From the NCBI GenBank assembly GCA_963707075.1, contig CAVPOX010000002.1, positions 682,001 through 746,000 on the forward strand: 64,000 nt of DNA. The letters run 5' to 3'. The notes under the pieces were generated by a model that saw nothing but the letters and a program-made list of their open reading frames with translations, ran no database searches and was not told where the DNA came from. The DNA is from CAXMQZ01 sp963707075. GTDB taxonomy: Bacteria > Acidobacteriota > Thermoanaerobaculia > Multivoradales > JAHEKO01. Every line of letters begins with the position of its first letter. The first letter of the stretch is position 1. The translations under genes and the position numbers were made by a program. Shown here piece after piece: positions 26,334 to 34,840 of the stretch.

Positions 26334-26394
26334 CTCTCGGGTCTCTGTTGCGGCCTATCCTAGCAGGCGAGAAACGGAGTCTGGCATGGCGAGC

Positions 26395-27207
26395 TCAGCG
26401 ACCTGGCAGGATGCGGGTGCCGTGTTCGGCGTCATCCTCGATCCCCTGACGCAGAGCCCCGACGCGGCCGCCATCGCCAATCCATGAAGCGATGCCGTGC
26501 CTGGCCATCGCACCGGCGGCTTCGAGACGATGACGTATCCCTCCCGTCACATCGGTACCGGCCGCGCCTTCCAGTCCGGCAAGGATCCCGTCGATTTCAG
26601 ACAACCCTATCTCGGCGATGGCCTTGCCATCCTCATCGAGCACACCGTCGGTTCCACCCAACCAGACGACCCGCCGCACGAATACACCGCGGCTGCCGAG
26701 CGCCGGCATCAGGGCCAGGAACACAGACTCTGTGGAACAAATCGAAGCCCCCCACTGCCGATCCATCAGCACATCGCCAAAGACAACGGGCACCATGCCG
26801 AGCTGCAGCACCCCCAGCAGAGGTTCGAGCCAGACTCGCTCAGGCTGTCCCGCCTCGGCCACCATGCAGCTCGAGGGGACCACCGAAAACGCCGGCACCC
26901 CCGCCTCGCGCAAGGCGGTGATCACCAGGCGATGGAGCTTGAAGGCCTGACCCTGCGTCGCGCCGACACCAGAAAGTTGTGACGTATCTCTTACCCCTCT
27001 TTGGATCCCTGCTGCCGACGCCGCCACATGCCCGAAGGAGCCGCTACCGTGACCGACGATCAGGCGCATCGAGCTCGCTGCAACCGTCTCCGCGAGCTCC
27101 CCTGCCAAGCGCCCGATCACTTCGAGACGAGCCGTCTCGGGGCGTGTCTTGTCGGTGATCAGACTGCCACCGAGCTTGATCAGGACGACCTCGCGTGGAT
27201 TCGACAT
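26395..27207 (-). CDS. ipk: Isopentenyl phosphate kinase
   Basis: The 270-residue amino-acid-kinase-fold protein has the marks of isopentenyl phosphate kinase: KLGGSLITDK at the N-terminus, GHGSGSFGH containing the catalytic His typical of this enzyme and absent in other family kinases, VVFGDVLMD, GTDGV and DVTGGI. The usual Lys after TGG appears replaced by Arg or His. The enzyme phosphorylates isopentenyl phosphate to IPP with ATP. IPK is the last step of the alternative mevalonate pathway of archaea and some Chloroflexi and is uncommon in bacteria. It sits 5 bases downstream of the decarboxylase gene, directly after mevalonate kinase, which strongly supports the pathway role. Confidence 0.9.
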   Translation of the reverse strand: MSNPREVVLIKLGGSLITDKTRPETARLEVIGRLAGELAETVAASSMRLIVGHGSGSFGHVAASAAGIQRGVRDTSQLSGVGATQGQAFKLHRLVITALREAGVPAFSVVPSSCMVAEAGQPERVWLEPLLGVLQLGMVPVVFGDVLMDRQWGASICSTESVFLALMPALGSRGVFVRRVVWLGGTDGVLDEDGKAIAEIGLSEIDGILAGLEGAAGTDVTGGIRHRLEAAGAMARHGIASWIGDGGRVGALRQGIEDDAEHGTRILPGR

Positions 27208-27212
27208 GGCAA

Positions 27213-28208
27213 TCAGAAAAGGGATTCGTCGACGATGCGTGGCCCGCTACCCACCCCATCCCGAATCACACGCTCGACCTCGGGTAGCACATGCAATGCC
27301 TCGACGACCTCCGTTTCGGCCTGCGGAGTGCAGATCACATGCACGTTGGCGCCGGCATCCATTGTGGCACAGGCGTCCAGGCCGTTCTCGCGCAGCGCGC
27401 GGACAAGCTCGAGGACAACCAGGGTTCCAGGGCGCCAGTAAAAGACCGGTGGCCGGGAAGACATGGCGATCAAATGCAGGTCGATGGCCTCTTCTTCCAC
27501 CGCGGGAGCCAGTTTCGTGAAGTCCCTGGCCTGCAGGGCGCTTTGCACGGCCGCGGTTCGCTCGGGGAGTTCGTTCAATCTGGATTTGAAGTAGGGACTG
27601 GTCTCGGCCAGGCGATGGCCCGCCCGGGACGAGACCCGCTTCTCGGTGGTGTCCAGAATGGCGATGACGTCTCGCAGGTCCCAGTGCTCCGCCGGCAAAA
27701 TCTGCTCGGCCGCACCGTCGCTGCCCTCCGCCGGCCAGGCGACATAGCCTCCCATGACGGACCTGGCAGCCGACCCGGAACCACTCTCCCGGGCCAGCAC
27801 CGATGCCGTCTCCGGTGAGATCTGCCGATCGAGCGCCGCCACCACCGACAGAGCCAACGCGGCGAACCCCGATGCCGAAGAGGCCATGCCGGCTCCCATG
27901 GGGAAGCTGTTCTCCGTCGCCACACAGAACCGTGCATCGCTGCCCGCCCAATCTCGAAGTCTGTCCAGATGGCTGGCGACACCGGCGGCGAAACGGGCGG
28001 AAGCGGGCTCCAGCTTACCTCCACTTCCCCTGACCAGTACCTCATCGGCAGCGGCGTCGATTCTCTCCACCGTCGTGCGGGTGTAGCACTCGCGCAGCGT
28101 CATCGAAAGCGAGGGGTTGAAGGGTAGCGTGCGCAGCAGATCACTGGTTCCCCAGTATTTGATCAGCGCTATGTTGGATGGGGCGATCACCGTTGCCTTG
28201 GCGCTCAT
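27213..28208 (-). CDS. mvaD: Diphosphomevalonate decarboxylase family; probable phosphomevalonate decarboxylase
   Basis: The start at 28208 gives 331 residues and an ATGA overlap with mevalonate kinase; an upstream extension in the same frame is Arg-rich and overlaps that gene. The GHMP-fold protein contains APSNIALIKYWG, MGAGMASSASGF, SGSGSAARSVMGGYVAW and the catalytic Asp in TMDAGANVH. Classical decarboxylases read YWGK and NSS near the N-terminus, the Lys contacting the diphosphate. Here the text is YWGTSD and NPS. Together with a neighbouring isopentenyl phosphate kinase and no phosphomevalonate kinase, this favours decarboxylation of mevalonate 5-phosphate to isopentenyl phosphate, as described for Roseiflexus. 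The family call is firm, the substrate is inference. Confidence 0.85.
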   Translation of the reverse strand: MSAKATVIAPSNIALIKYWGTSDLLRTLPFNPSLSMTLRECYTRTTVERIDAAADEVLVRGSGGKLEPASARFAAGVASHLDRLRDWAGSDARFCVATENSFPMGAGMASSASGFAALALSVVAALDRQISPETASVLARESGSGSAARSVMGGYVAWPAEGSDGAAEQILPAEHWDLRDVIAILDTTEKRVSSRAGHRLAETSPYFKSRLNELPERTAAVQSALQARDFTKLAPAVEEEAIDLHLIAMSSRPPVFYWRPGTLVVLELVRALRENGLDACATMDAGANVHVICTPQAETEVVEALHVLPEVERVIRDGVGSGPRIVDESLF

Positions 28209-29287
28209 TGCAGCTCCTCCACACGCAGCCCTTCGACGCCGAGGTCGACGGCGAGGCGGCGATACTGTTCCAGCAATGCTGGTGGCTGTGCGGGCGCCCC
28301 GCTCGGCCAATAGACCAGGAGACAACCCGCCGCCGAGCCGGTCAAGGTTCCCGCCCCGGAGATCTTGGCTGCACCACCCGCAGCCTCGACCTCGCGAATC
28401 ACTTCCTGGACCTCGACCGGAACGACTCCCAGGACCTCGAGGCAGTTTTCATAATCTCGGATGAGATCGACGGTTCGCGCCGCGGCCCGATCGGGCGTCT
28501 CCAGCTGACTCCTGAGGTCCAGGACGTCTCGACCCATGCGTTCCAGAAGCGCATTGACAACACTCGGATCGCGGTCACGACGGCGGCGGACGGCGGCGAC
28601 CACCTCCCCTGTAGTCTCGCGCGGTTTGCCAGTTTGATAGACCTGAAGGTCTCCCAGCTCGGATGGGCGAGACGCCAATCGGGAAACCACCAGCCCACCG
28701 CCCGCAGAGCGGGTTGCCACCACCACGCCGCCATGCAGAACGGTCTGGTGATCGACACCCGAGGGCAGTCCGTGCTGGCGACGTTCGATCTCGAAGGCAA
28801 GATGGTCGAGGCTCGCCTCGTCAGCGGATCCTCGCAGAAGAGTCAATACGGCGCCCACCAGAGCGACCGCGATCGAGGCCGAGCTGCCGAACCCGGAGCC
28901 GATAGGAAGACAGGATTCGACCTTGACCTTCAGCGGTTGGCGCTGCGGCGGATCGATCAGCGCTGCCAGCTCGCCGAGAGCCACCATCACCAGATCCTCG
29001 GGTGACCCTGCGCCTACGGCGGAGAAATGCTCGGGAGTCGGATCGGCCGCATAGCGCAACCAGGCCTGACGACACCGATCCGCGTGTCGCAAGACATCAT
29101 CCCAGGCTGTTTCGAGGTTGAGCTCGAGATCGGCCAGCTCGACCTGCAATCCTCGGGTCCCGACACTGGCCTCGACCCGGGCCCGCGGATCGACCGCTGC
29201 CACTAGAGCCGGCTGGCCATAAACGGCAGCGTGCTCCCCCATCAGGATCAGCTTGCCCGGGGTCGAAGCGACAACCCTTCGAATCAC
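28205..29287 (-). CDS. mvk: Mevalonate kinase
   Basis: The protein has 360 residues, a GTG start and the three GHMP-kinase motifs in place: PGKLILMGEHAAVYGQPAL, PIGSGFGSSASIAVAL for ATP binding and AAKISGAGTLTGSAAG near the C-terminus. HGLPSGVDHQT resembles the HGxPSGxD segment that distinguishes mevalonate kinases. It phosphorylates mevalonate to mevalonate 5-phosphate. The gene begins 9 bases after the HMG-CoA reductase stop and overlaps the decarboxylase start, so the first three committed steps are adjacent. It could in principle be a phosphomevalonate kinase because both are GHMP enzymes, but the HGxxSGxD text and the place after the reductase favour mevalonate kinase. Confidence 0.88.
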   Translation of the reverse strand: MIRRVVASTPGKLILMGEHAAVYGQPALVAAVDPRARVEASVGTRGLQVELADLELNLETAWDDVLRHADRCRQAWLRYAADPTPEHFSAVGAGSPEDLVMVALGELAALIDPPQRQPLKVKVESCLPIGSGFGSSASIAVALVGAVLTLLRGSADEASLDHLAFEIERRQHGLPSGVDHQTVLHGGVVVATRSAGGGLVVSRLASRPSELGDLQVYQTGKPRETTGEVVAAVRRRRDRDPSVVNALLERMGRDVLDLRSQLETPDRAAARTVDLIRDYENCLEVLGVVPVEVQEVIREVEAAGGAAKISGAGTLTGSAAGCLLVYWPSGAPAQPPALLEQYRRLAVDLGVEGLRVEELQ

Positions 29288-29296
29288 CAGTGTGTC

Positions 29297-30535
29297 CTAT
29301 CGCTCGATCTGACCGCGACCAAGCCGTTCGTGCGCGCCGGCGAGGTCTCCAGAAGTAAAAGCCGCCAGCAGTGAAATCTCGCCTGCCAGAACCGTGGCAC
29401 CCAGTATCTCGGCCAGGCGCTCGGCACCCGCTCCCGGCCTGTCGGGATGGGGGCTGACACCGAGCATGGATAGCGCCGCCTTTTGGGTAGCCAACGCCGT
29501 CCCACCGCCAACGACTCCGAGAGGCACGTCCGGCAAGTACACCGAGGCGAACACCCCGTCCGTACCCCGGAGCTCGACGGCCGTCACCCCCATCGCTCCC
29601 TCGACGACCTGCGCGATGTCCTGGCCGGTGGCGAGAAACACGGCCGCCAGCACATTGGCAAAATGGGCGTTGTAACCCATCGATCCGGCCGCGATGGATC
29701 CCATCAGGTTCTTCCTGTATTGGACCTCGACAAGGGATGCCGCGTCGGTCTTGAGGGCCGCGGCGAGCACCTCCGAGCTCAGCTCCACCTCGGCGTAGAT
29801 CTTCTTGCCCCGACCCTCGAGAAAATTGATTGCCGAGGGCTTCTTGTCGACACAGTAGTTGCCCGACAGAGCGACGCAAGGCACCCCCGTGGCGGGTTCG
29901 ATGAGATCTCTCACGACCCGATCACAAGCGATGGTCGCCATGTTCATCCCCATGGCGTCACCGGTTTCGAAACGAAAGCGCAGGTAGATGGAGCTGCCCA
30001 GAGTCTGCGGTCGAATATCCGTCAGTTTGAGGTACCCACTGGTCGCCTCACAGACCGCTCGGATCTCGCCTTCGTGGTTCCTCACCCATTCGAGAAAGCT
30101 CTGGGTCTGCTCGATCCCCTGGGTGCGGAACGCCGGGGCGCGGGTGATACCGACATCTTCGACACGGGTTACCGCACCGCCGGAATCACGAATTGCCCGG
30201 CAGCCGCGATTCACGCTGGCCACCAAAGCTCCTTCGGTCGTGGCCATCGGCACATAGATAACCTCGCTGTCGTCCACCCAACGGCCCCTGATGCGCAGGG
30301 GACCCGTGACACCCAGCGGAACCTGAGTGGCCCCGATGAAATTCTCGCAATGGCGACGGGACGCCCGGGCTGCGTCGAGCGTGTATTCCCCCACCTTGTC
30401 GAGCTCGGCACCGGTCATCGCCGCGACCGCCTCCCGACGTATCGTGGCGGCCACCTCCGGGGGGAGTTCCTCGGGTAGCTCGTGAAGACGCCGTCGCCCC
30501 TCGACAATCTCTGCGACCAGGTCCTCGTGGCTCAT
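29297..30535 (-). CDS. hmgA: HMG-CoA reductase (class I, archaeal/eukaryotic-like)
   Basis: From the ATG at 30535, which overlaps the isomerase stop as ATGA, the protein has 412 residues; a longer frame to 30598 runs into the upstream gene. Class I features are seen: ENFIGATQVPLGVTGPL, MATTEGALVAS with the catalytic Glu, DIRPQTLGSS, GDAMGMNM for NADPH binding, DKKPSAIN with the catalytic Lys, and LAGEISLLAA at the C-terminus. It reduces HMG-CoA to mevalonate. Many bacteria with a mevalonate pathway carry class II enzymes, so the class I form fits an archaeal-like route. HMG-CoA synthase is not in the window. Confidence 0.93.
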   Translation of the reverse strand: MSHEDLVAEIVEGRRRLHELPEELPPEVAATIRREAVAAMTGAELDKVGEYTLDAARASRRHCENFIGATQVPLGVTGPLRIRGRWVDDSEVIYVPMATTEGALVASVNRGCRAIRDSGGAVTRVEDVGITRAPAFRTQGIEQTQSFLEWVRNHEGEIRAVCEATSGYLKLTDIRPQTLGSSIYLRFRFETGDAMGMNMATIACDRVVRDLIEPATGVPCVALSGNYCVDKKPSAINFLEGRGKKIYAEVELSSEVLAAALKTDAASLVEVQYRKNLMGSIAAGSMGYNAHFANVLAAVFLATGQDIAQVVEGAMGVTAVELRGTDGVFASVYLPDVPLGVVGGGTALATQKAALSMLGVSPHPDRPGAGAERLAEILGATVLAGEISLLAAFTSGDLAGAHERLGRGQIER

Positions 30536-31554
30536 GACTCCTCCCTCGACCGCAACTCGACACGCTGCAACGCCTCGATGTTCGCGGCACCGGTGCAAAA
30601 CATCGTGATCTGCAATTCGCGGATCACCTGTCCGGCACGCTCCACGACCGCTTCACTGGAGTCTACCGCCGCTTCCAGAAAGGGCCTCGCCATGCCGACC
30701 AGATCCGCCCCCAGGGCGATGGACTTGGCAACATCGAGCCCGTTGCGGATCCCACCGCTGCCGACGATCTGAAGATCCGGCACCTGCGCCAGCGCGCGGA
30801 TGTTGTCGGGTGTGGCGATTCCCCAATCGCCGAACAGGTCACCGATGGCGTGATCCCTGGCCCGCGCCGCTTCGATAAGTGCCCAACTGGTGCCACCGAC
30901 ACCAGCACAGTCGATGATGCCAATGCCTTCCGCCTGCAGGGCTCTGGCGGTCGCCACCGAGATTCCGCTCCCGACCTCCTTGGCGACGACCGGTACCTCG
31001 AGTCGAGCGGCGATCTCGCCCATCTTGCCGAGCAGGTCCCTGAAGTCGCACTGCCCTTCGGGCTGAATGGCCTCCTGCAACGGGTTGAGATGGAACACCA
31101 GCGCATCGGCTTCGATCATGTCGATCGCAGCCCGGCACTCGTCGAGACCGAATCCGTAGTTCAGCTGGACTGCGCCCAGATTGGCCAGCAGAGGAACCGA
31201 CGGGGCGTATCGTCGCATCTCGAAGCTGGCAGCCAGGGCAGGCTCTTCGATGGCCTTGCGCTGCGACCCCACACCGACCGCGATGCCAACCTCTTCTGCA
31301 CCGATCGCCAGGTGCCGGTTGATACGGGTCGCCTCCTCGGTGCCGCCGGTCATGCACGAGATCAACAGCGGCGCCTTCAGATCCCGCCCGAGAAACGCGA
31401 CTCCGAGATCTATTTCAGCCAGGTCGAGCTCGGGCAGCGCCTGGTGGTCGAACCAATAGCGATCGAACGGATGCAGCGGAACCTGCATCGCATCGTCCAG
31501 GGCCAGGCGAATGTGCTCAGCTTTACGATCGCCGATGTCGCCGTCCCCAGTCAC
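30532..31554 (-). CDS. fni: Type 2 isopentenyl-diphosphate delta-isomerase
   Basis: The protein has 340 residues and a GTG start that overlaps the prenyl synthase stop (GTGA). It begins with DRKAEHIRLAL, the start pattern of FMN-dependent type 2 isomerases, and shows ISCMTGGTEEATRIN, GVGSQRKAIE, FHLNPLQEAIQPEG, VVAKEVGSGIS and a GSGGIRNGLDVAKSIALGAD phosphate-binding end of the TIM barrel. It interconverts IPP and DMAPP with reduced FMN and Mg. Type 2 enzymes are the form usually found with bacterial and archaeal mevalonate pathways, which agrees with the neighbours. Both ends are translationally coupled, to the prenyl synthase and to HMG-CoA reductase. Confidence 0.93.
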   Translation of the reverse strand: MTGDGDIGDRKAEHIRLALDDAMQVPLHPFDRYWFDHQALPELDLAEIDLGVAFLGRDLKAPLLISCMTGGTEEATRINRHLAIGAEEVGIAVGVGSQRKAIEEPALAASFEMRRYAPSVPLLANLGAVQLNYGFGLDECRAAIDMIEADALVFHLNPLQEAIQPEGQCDFRDLLGKMGEIAARLEVPVVAKEVGSGISVATARALQAEGIGIIDCAGVGGTSWALIEAARARDHAIGDLFGDWGIATPDNIRALAQVPDLQIVGSGGIRNGLDVAKSIALGADLVGMARPFLEAAVDSSEAVVERAGQVIRELQITMFCTGAANIEALQRVELRSREES

Positions 31555-32657
31555 CGCTTGCGACCCCGGAGATAGTCGATGAGCCCTGCCAGGAAGGCCG
31601 CACCGTCTTCCGCCAGATCGACTGCCTCCAGGCTCTCGTGGGCCTGCTGCAGACGCTCCTCGACCATCTCCTGAACCCGCTGGCGCGCGCCACTGCTTTC
31701 GATCAAGCGCTGCGCCCGCTCGACTTCGGAGGGCTCCAGGTCGGGGTCGCCAAGCGCGGCTTCCAGAGCTCTGCGATCGGCTGCCGACAAGTGTCGCAGG
31801 GCGTGGTGAACCAGCAGCGTGAACTTGCCTTCCTTCAGATCCCCACCCACCGGCTTACCGACCGTTTCGGCATCGCCGAACGTCCCCAGCAGGTCGTCCT
31901 GTAGCTGAAACGCCTCACCCATCTTCAGTCCGTAGACGGTCAGTGCCTGTCGCGTCGCCTCCGGCGCCCGAGCGAGCAGATAGCCCAGCTGGACAGGCCG
32001 CTCGACGCTGTATCGACCGGACTTCATGCGCAGGACCCGCAAGAGCTCTTCTTCCTCCAGGATCTCGCGATTGCCTGCTGTCATCTCCAGGTATTGACCC
32101 AGAACGACCTCCTGGCACATCAGCGAGAACTGCTGGCGGAACTCAGCAGCCACCTCCGGAGCCAGTTCCACGGACGAGTAGAGCTCCAGCGAGTAGTTCT
32201 GGGCCAAATCACCGAGAAGTATCGCCACCGATTCACCAAAGTGCCTGGAGTCTCCCTGCCAGCCGCGACGGCGGTGCATATCGGCATAGAGCACATGGGC
32301 AGCGGGCTCGCCGCGGCGCACATCGGCATGATCCATGATGTCGTCATGGATCAGCAGATAGGTGTGCAGAAGCTCGACCGCCATGGCCATGGGCATGACC
32401 TTCTCATCCGAGATCCCACCGCAGGCCCGATAGGTGTAGTAAAGCAGTGCGGGCCGAATTCGCTTGCCGTCGCGGGCGACAAATCGGGTCAAAACCCCGG
32501 TGAGCTCCCGAGAAGAGGCGGACTCCGCAACAGCCTCGACTTCCTTCTCGGTCAACCAGTCGTGCAGTTGGGACTCCAGCTTGGAGCGGAAGTCTGCGAG
32601 GAGTGCGCGAAAGGACTCCTGCACGGCGTCCACCTGGCGGCTCGATTCAGAGGTCAT
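31551..32657 (-). CDS. Polyprenyl synthetase family protein, probable farnesyl diphosphate synthase
   Basis: This 368-residue trans-prenyl synthase has GKRIRPALL near the N-terminus, the first Asp-rich motif DDIMD (DDxxD, without the two-residue insertion of most bacterial FPP synthases) and the second motif QLQDDLLGTFGD. The residue five positions before the first Asp is Tyr; an aromatic there normally limits the product to C15. Farnesyl diphosphate would feed the squalene synthase of the same run. A longer product such as GGPP remains possible. The start is ATG with AAGGGA upstream, and the stop overlaps the isomerase start. It lies 39 bases after the secreted phosphatase gene. Confidence 0.85.
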   Translation of the reverse strand: MTSESSRQVDAVQESFRALLADFRSKLESQLHDWLTEKEVEAVAESASSRELTGVLTRFVARDGKRIRPALLYYTYRACGGISDEKVMPMAMAVELLHTYLLIHDDIMDHADVRRGEPAAHVLYADMHRRRGWQGDSRHFGESVAILLGDLAQNYSLELYSSVELAPEVAAEFRQQFSLMCQEVVLGQYLEMTAGNREILEEEELLRVLRMKSGRYSVERPVQLGYLLARAPEATRQALTVYGLKMGEAFQLQDDLLGTFGDAETVGKPVGGDLKEGKFTLLVHHALRHLSAADRRALEAALGDPDLEPSEVERAQRLIESSGARQRVQEMVEERLQQAHESLEAVDLAEDGAAFLAGLIDYLRGRKR

Positions 32658-32696
32658 GATCCCTTACTCTATAGCTTGAGCCGGCAATCAGCGAAA

Positions 32697-34097
32697 TCAC
32701 TTCGGATCGGAGACGATCCCAGGCGCGACCACATTGGGATGACTCGCGAGATGCGACCGAAACGGGATCAGGGCGCGGTTGTATCGAGCGACATCGGGCG
32801 GCTCCCAATAATCGGCATCACTCATCAGAAAACCCAGGGTCGCTTCCCGATTCAGGCCGCCGTGGGTCCAGCGCAACTTTCCCTTCCCGACCTGCGCCAA
32901 TGCTGCTGTCGAAGCAGCCCCGTACATGTAGTGGACGCCCAACGAACAAACGACAGATCCGGGATTCGACACCAAACGGTAGGCATCGGAGATGCGCTGG
33001 AAGGCATCCGGGAACTGATGGTCGGTGGTAGCCTGAAAGAGGTCCTCATCAGCCATCCAGGCCGCTTCCCCGCGACTGGTTCCGACAAGTTGCCGGATGA
33101 CTTGGCCGTAGTCCAGTGGATCCTCGCCCTCAACGTTGTATCGCCAGTGAATACCGGCTTCTGATTCGCGGCGTTCAATACTGCCGACACCGAGCCTTCC
33201 TACGGTCCTCCACTCGTTCGGTCCGCTCTGATAGGTGCAAAGCTCGACACCATCGACCCCGGCCAGAACCCTGGCGACCTCATCTTTATGGTCGTCGGTC
33301 GTGTATGCCTCGAAGTTGGAAACCAGTCCGAAAGGCGTCATGACAACGGTATCGGGCCTCCTGAGGTGCTTCTTGGAGATGCGGAATCCCGCAGCTTTCA
33401 GGGCTTTCTTGGTCTCCTTCGAAACATTGATCAGTGGCGGCCCGCCAGCGACCCCATGGTCCGAAAAGATCACGGTGTCGAATGGCCGCTCCGGGCAACG
33501 AGCACTCGCCTCCTGCAGCATCTTGTCGAGCTCGGCGAGTAGTCTCTTCACCGCATCCGGGCCGACGACATGAACCGCGGTGTCGGTAGCTGCGATATAG
33601 ATCAAAGAGACATCCATGTCGGAATCAGCAAACTCTCTGATGGCGTGGCGCAGGCGCTTGATCCCCGATTTCACCGGCTGCACGGCTTCGAAGGCACTGC
33701 CTGCCGGATTGCGACGGCTCCAGTCGAAAAAGTCCCGCCAGGGAAAGTCGATCTTGGAATAGCTGATCGCGCCACCGCCCCGGGCCTTGTGCTGCTCCCA
33801 ATCGAAAAACCTCGCCTCATAGCCCGGCGACTTCTCGAGTCCGAGAGGCTCCAGCAGGCCAACAAGCGCCACACTTGTAGAGGATGGGAAGGTGCTCACC
33901 AGGGGAACCGGACCCTTGAAACCCGGAAACCTCGCCTCCGCGCCAGGATCCTCTCGAGCAATCTCGTCGACAACCCGGAACGGCACCGCGTCGAGCGAGA
34001 TGAGAAGGGTTCGGGAATCGACTTCCTGTCCCAAGGCGGGCAAGATCGACCCTGAAGCGGTCAACCAGAGAGCGCAGAGGATCAGTCTCGACTTCAT
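32697..34097 (-). CDS. Secreted alkaline-phosphatase-superfamily phosphodiesterase/phosphatase
   Basis: From the ATG at 34097, which overlaps the HpnG stop as ATGA, the protein has 466 residues with a signal peptide (LILCALWLTASGSILPALG). It resembles nucleotide pyrophosphatase/phosphodiesterases: LLISLDAV (metal Asp), STFPSSTSVAL (Ser/Thr nucleophile region), AATDTAVHVVGPD (Asp and His ligands), IFSDHGVAGG (Asp-His pair) and a late His in RWTHGGLN. The full two-metal set appears present. Its place inside the hopanoid-mevalonate run, coupled to HpnG, suggests action on a hopanoid- or prenyl-linked phosphate, but that is inference; it could also be a general envelope phosphodiesterase. Confidence 0.75.
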   Translation of the reverse strand: MKSRLILCALWLTASGSILPALGQEVDSRTLLISLDAVPFRVVDEIAREDPGAEARFPGFKGPVPLVSTFPSSTSVALVGLLEPLGLEKSPGYEARFFDWEQHKARGGGAISYSKIDFPWRDFFDWSRRNPAGSAFEAVQPVKSGIKRLRHAIREFADSDMDVSLIYIAATDTAVHVVGPDAVKRLLAELDKMLQEASARCPERPFDTVIFSDHGVAGGPPLINVSKETKKALKAAGFRISKKHLRRPDTVVMTPFGLVSNFEAYTTDDHKDEVARVLAGVDGVELCTYQSGPNEWRTVGRLGVGSIERRESEAGIHWRYNVEGEDPLDYGQVIRQLVGTSRGEAAWMADEDLFQATTDHQFPDAFQRISDAYRLVSNPGSVVCSLGVHYMYGAASTAALAQVGKGKLRWTHGGLNREATLGFLMSDADYWEPPDVARYNRALIPFRSHLASHPNVVAPGIVSDPK

Positions 34098-34840
34098 CGG
34101 GTCAGTAGCTCCTCGACCAGGATGGCCAGTCTCTCCGCGCAATGCCGCAGGCGCTCTCTGAGCTGCATCAACTCGGGCAAGATCGAGGGGTGCCGCAGCG
34201 AGTATCGCAGAACCTTGGCTCGGTCCGAGCTGCCATCCGACTTGCGAAACATGTTGAAATCCAGTGGCAGTGCCTCATCATGACTGTCGCTGACGGCCCG
34301 CAGCACTAGATAGGGTATTCCGTGAGCCGCAGCGACTCTTGCGTAGCTCGCCGATTCGAGGTCGACCACCGAAGCCTCCTCCCCCTGCCAATGGTGCCAC
34401 AGCCGCTGCTTCACCAGGGGGTCGACCGCAACCTGCGAGTGGCTATAGACCATGCCTTGCCGAACAAATTTCAGCTCCGCGGTTCTCTCGAGCAGCTCTG
34501 GATCGGGTGCCGGCAGCTCTCCGGTATCGTCGAAAACGCGCCTTGCCGCCACGACACTCCCCACCTCGAGATCGTCGGAGAGACCGCCTGCTATGCCGAT
34601 GACAATCACCGCATCGAGCCCGCGGACCGCGAGGAGCTGCTCCATTCCCAGCGTTGCCAGGTTCGCACCATCTCCAGTCGCCGTAACGATCGTCGGACGA
34701 TCATTCAACCTACCCTCAATGGCATGCCCACGAGGTAGGCGAATTCGCTCACCGCCCGCCAATCGCCGTCTGACGGGGGCAATCTCCTCAGGCAGAGCCG
34801 CAATCACGCCCCAACTCTCGAGCTCGCGAGCCACACTCAC
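34094..34840 (-). CDS. hpnG: Hopanoid-associated nucleosidase/phosphorylase HpnG
   Basis: With the GTG at 34840, which overlaps the HpnA stop (GTGA), the protein has 248 residues; the longer frame to 34876 would overlap that gene further. It belongs to the purine-nucleoside-phosphorylase/MTA-nucleosidase superfamily: VIVIGIAGGLSDDLEVGS, VVDLESASYARVAAAHG and LRAVSDSHDEALP match HpnG rather than a housekeeping MTA/SAH nucleosidase. HpnG removes adenine from adenosylhopane on the way to ribosylhopane. It sits directly after HpnH and HpnA and is coupled to the secreted phosphatase gene. A generic MTA nucleosidase is the alternative, made unlikely by context. Confidence 0.85.
   Translation of the reverse strand: MSVARELESWGVIAALPEEIAPVRRRLAGGERIRLPRGHAIEGRLNDRPTIVTATGDGANLATLGMEQLLAVRGLDAVIVIGIAGGLSDDLEVGSVVAARRVFDDTGELPAPDPELLERTAELKFVRQGMVYSHSQVAVDPLVKQRLWHHWQGEEASVVDLESASYARVAAAHGIPYLVLRAVSDSHDEALPLDFNMFRKSDGSSDRAKVLRYSLRHPSILPELMQLRERLRHCAERLAILVEELLTR

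Noticed and set aside
28209..28325. N-terminal extension of the decarboxylase frame
   Set aside because: The 39 extra residues are Arg/Pro-rich and overlap the mevalonate kinase. The start at 28208 gives the usual N-terminus and an ATGA overlap.
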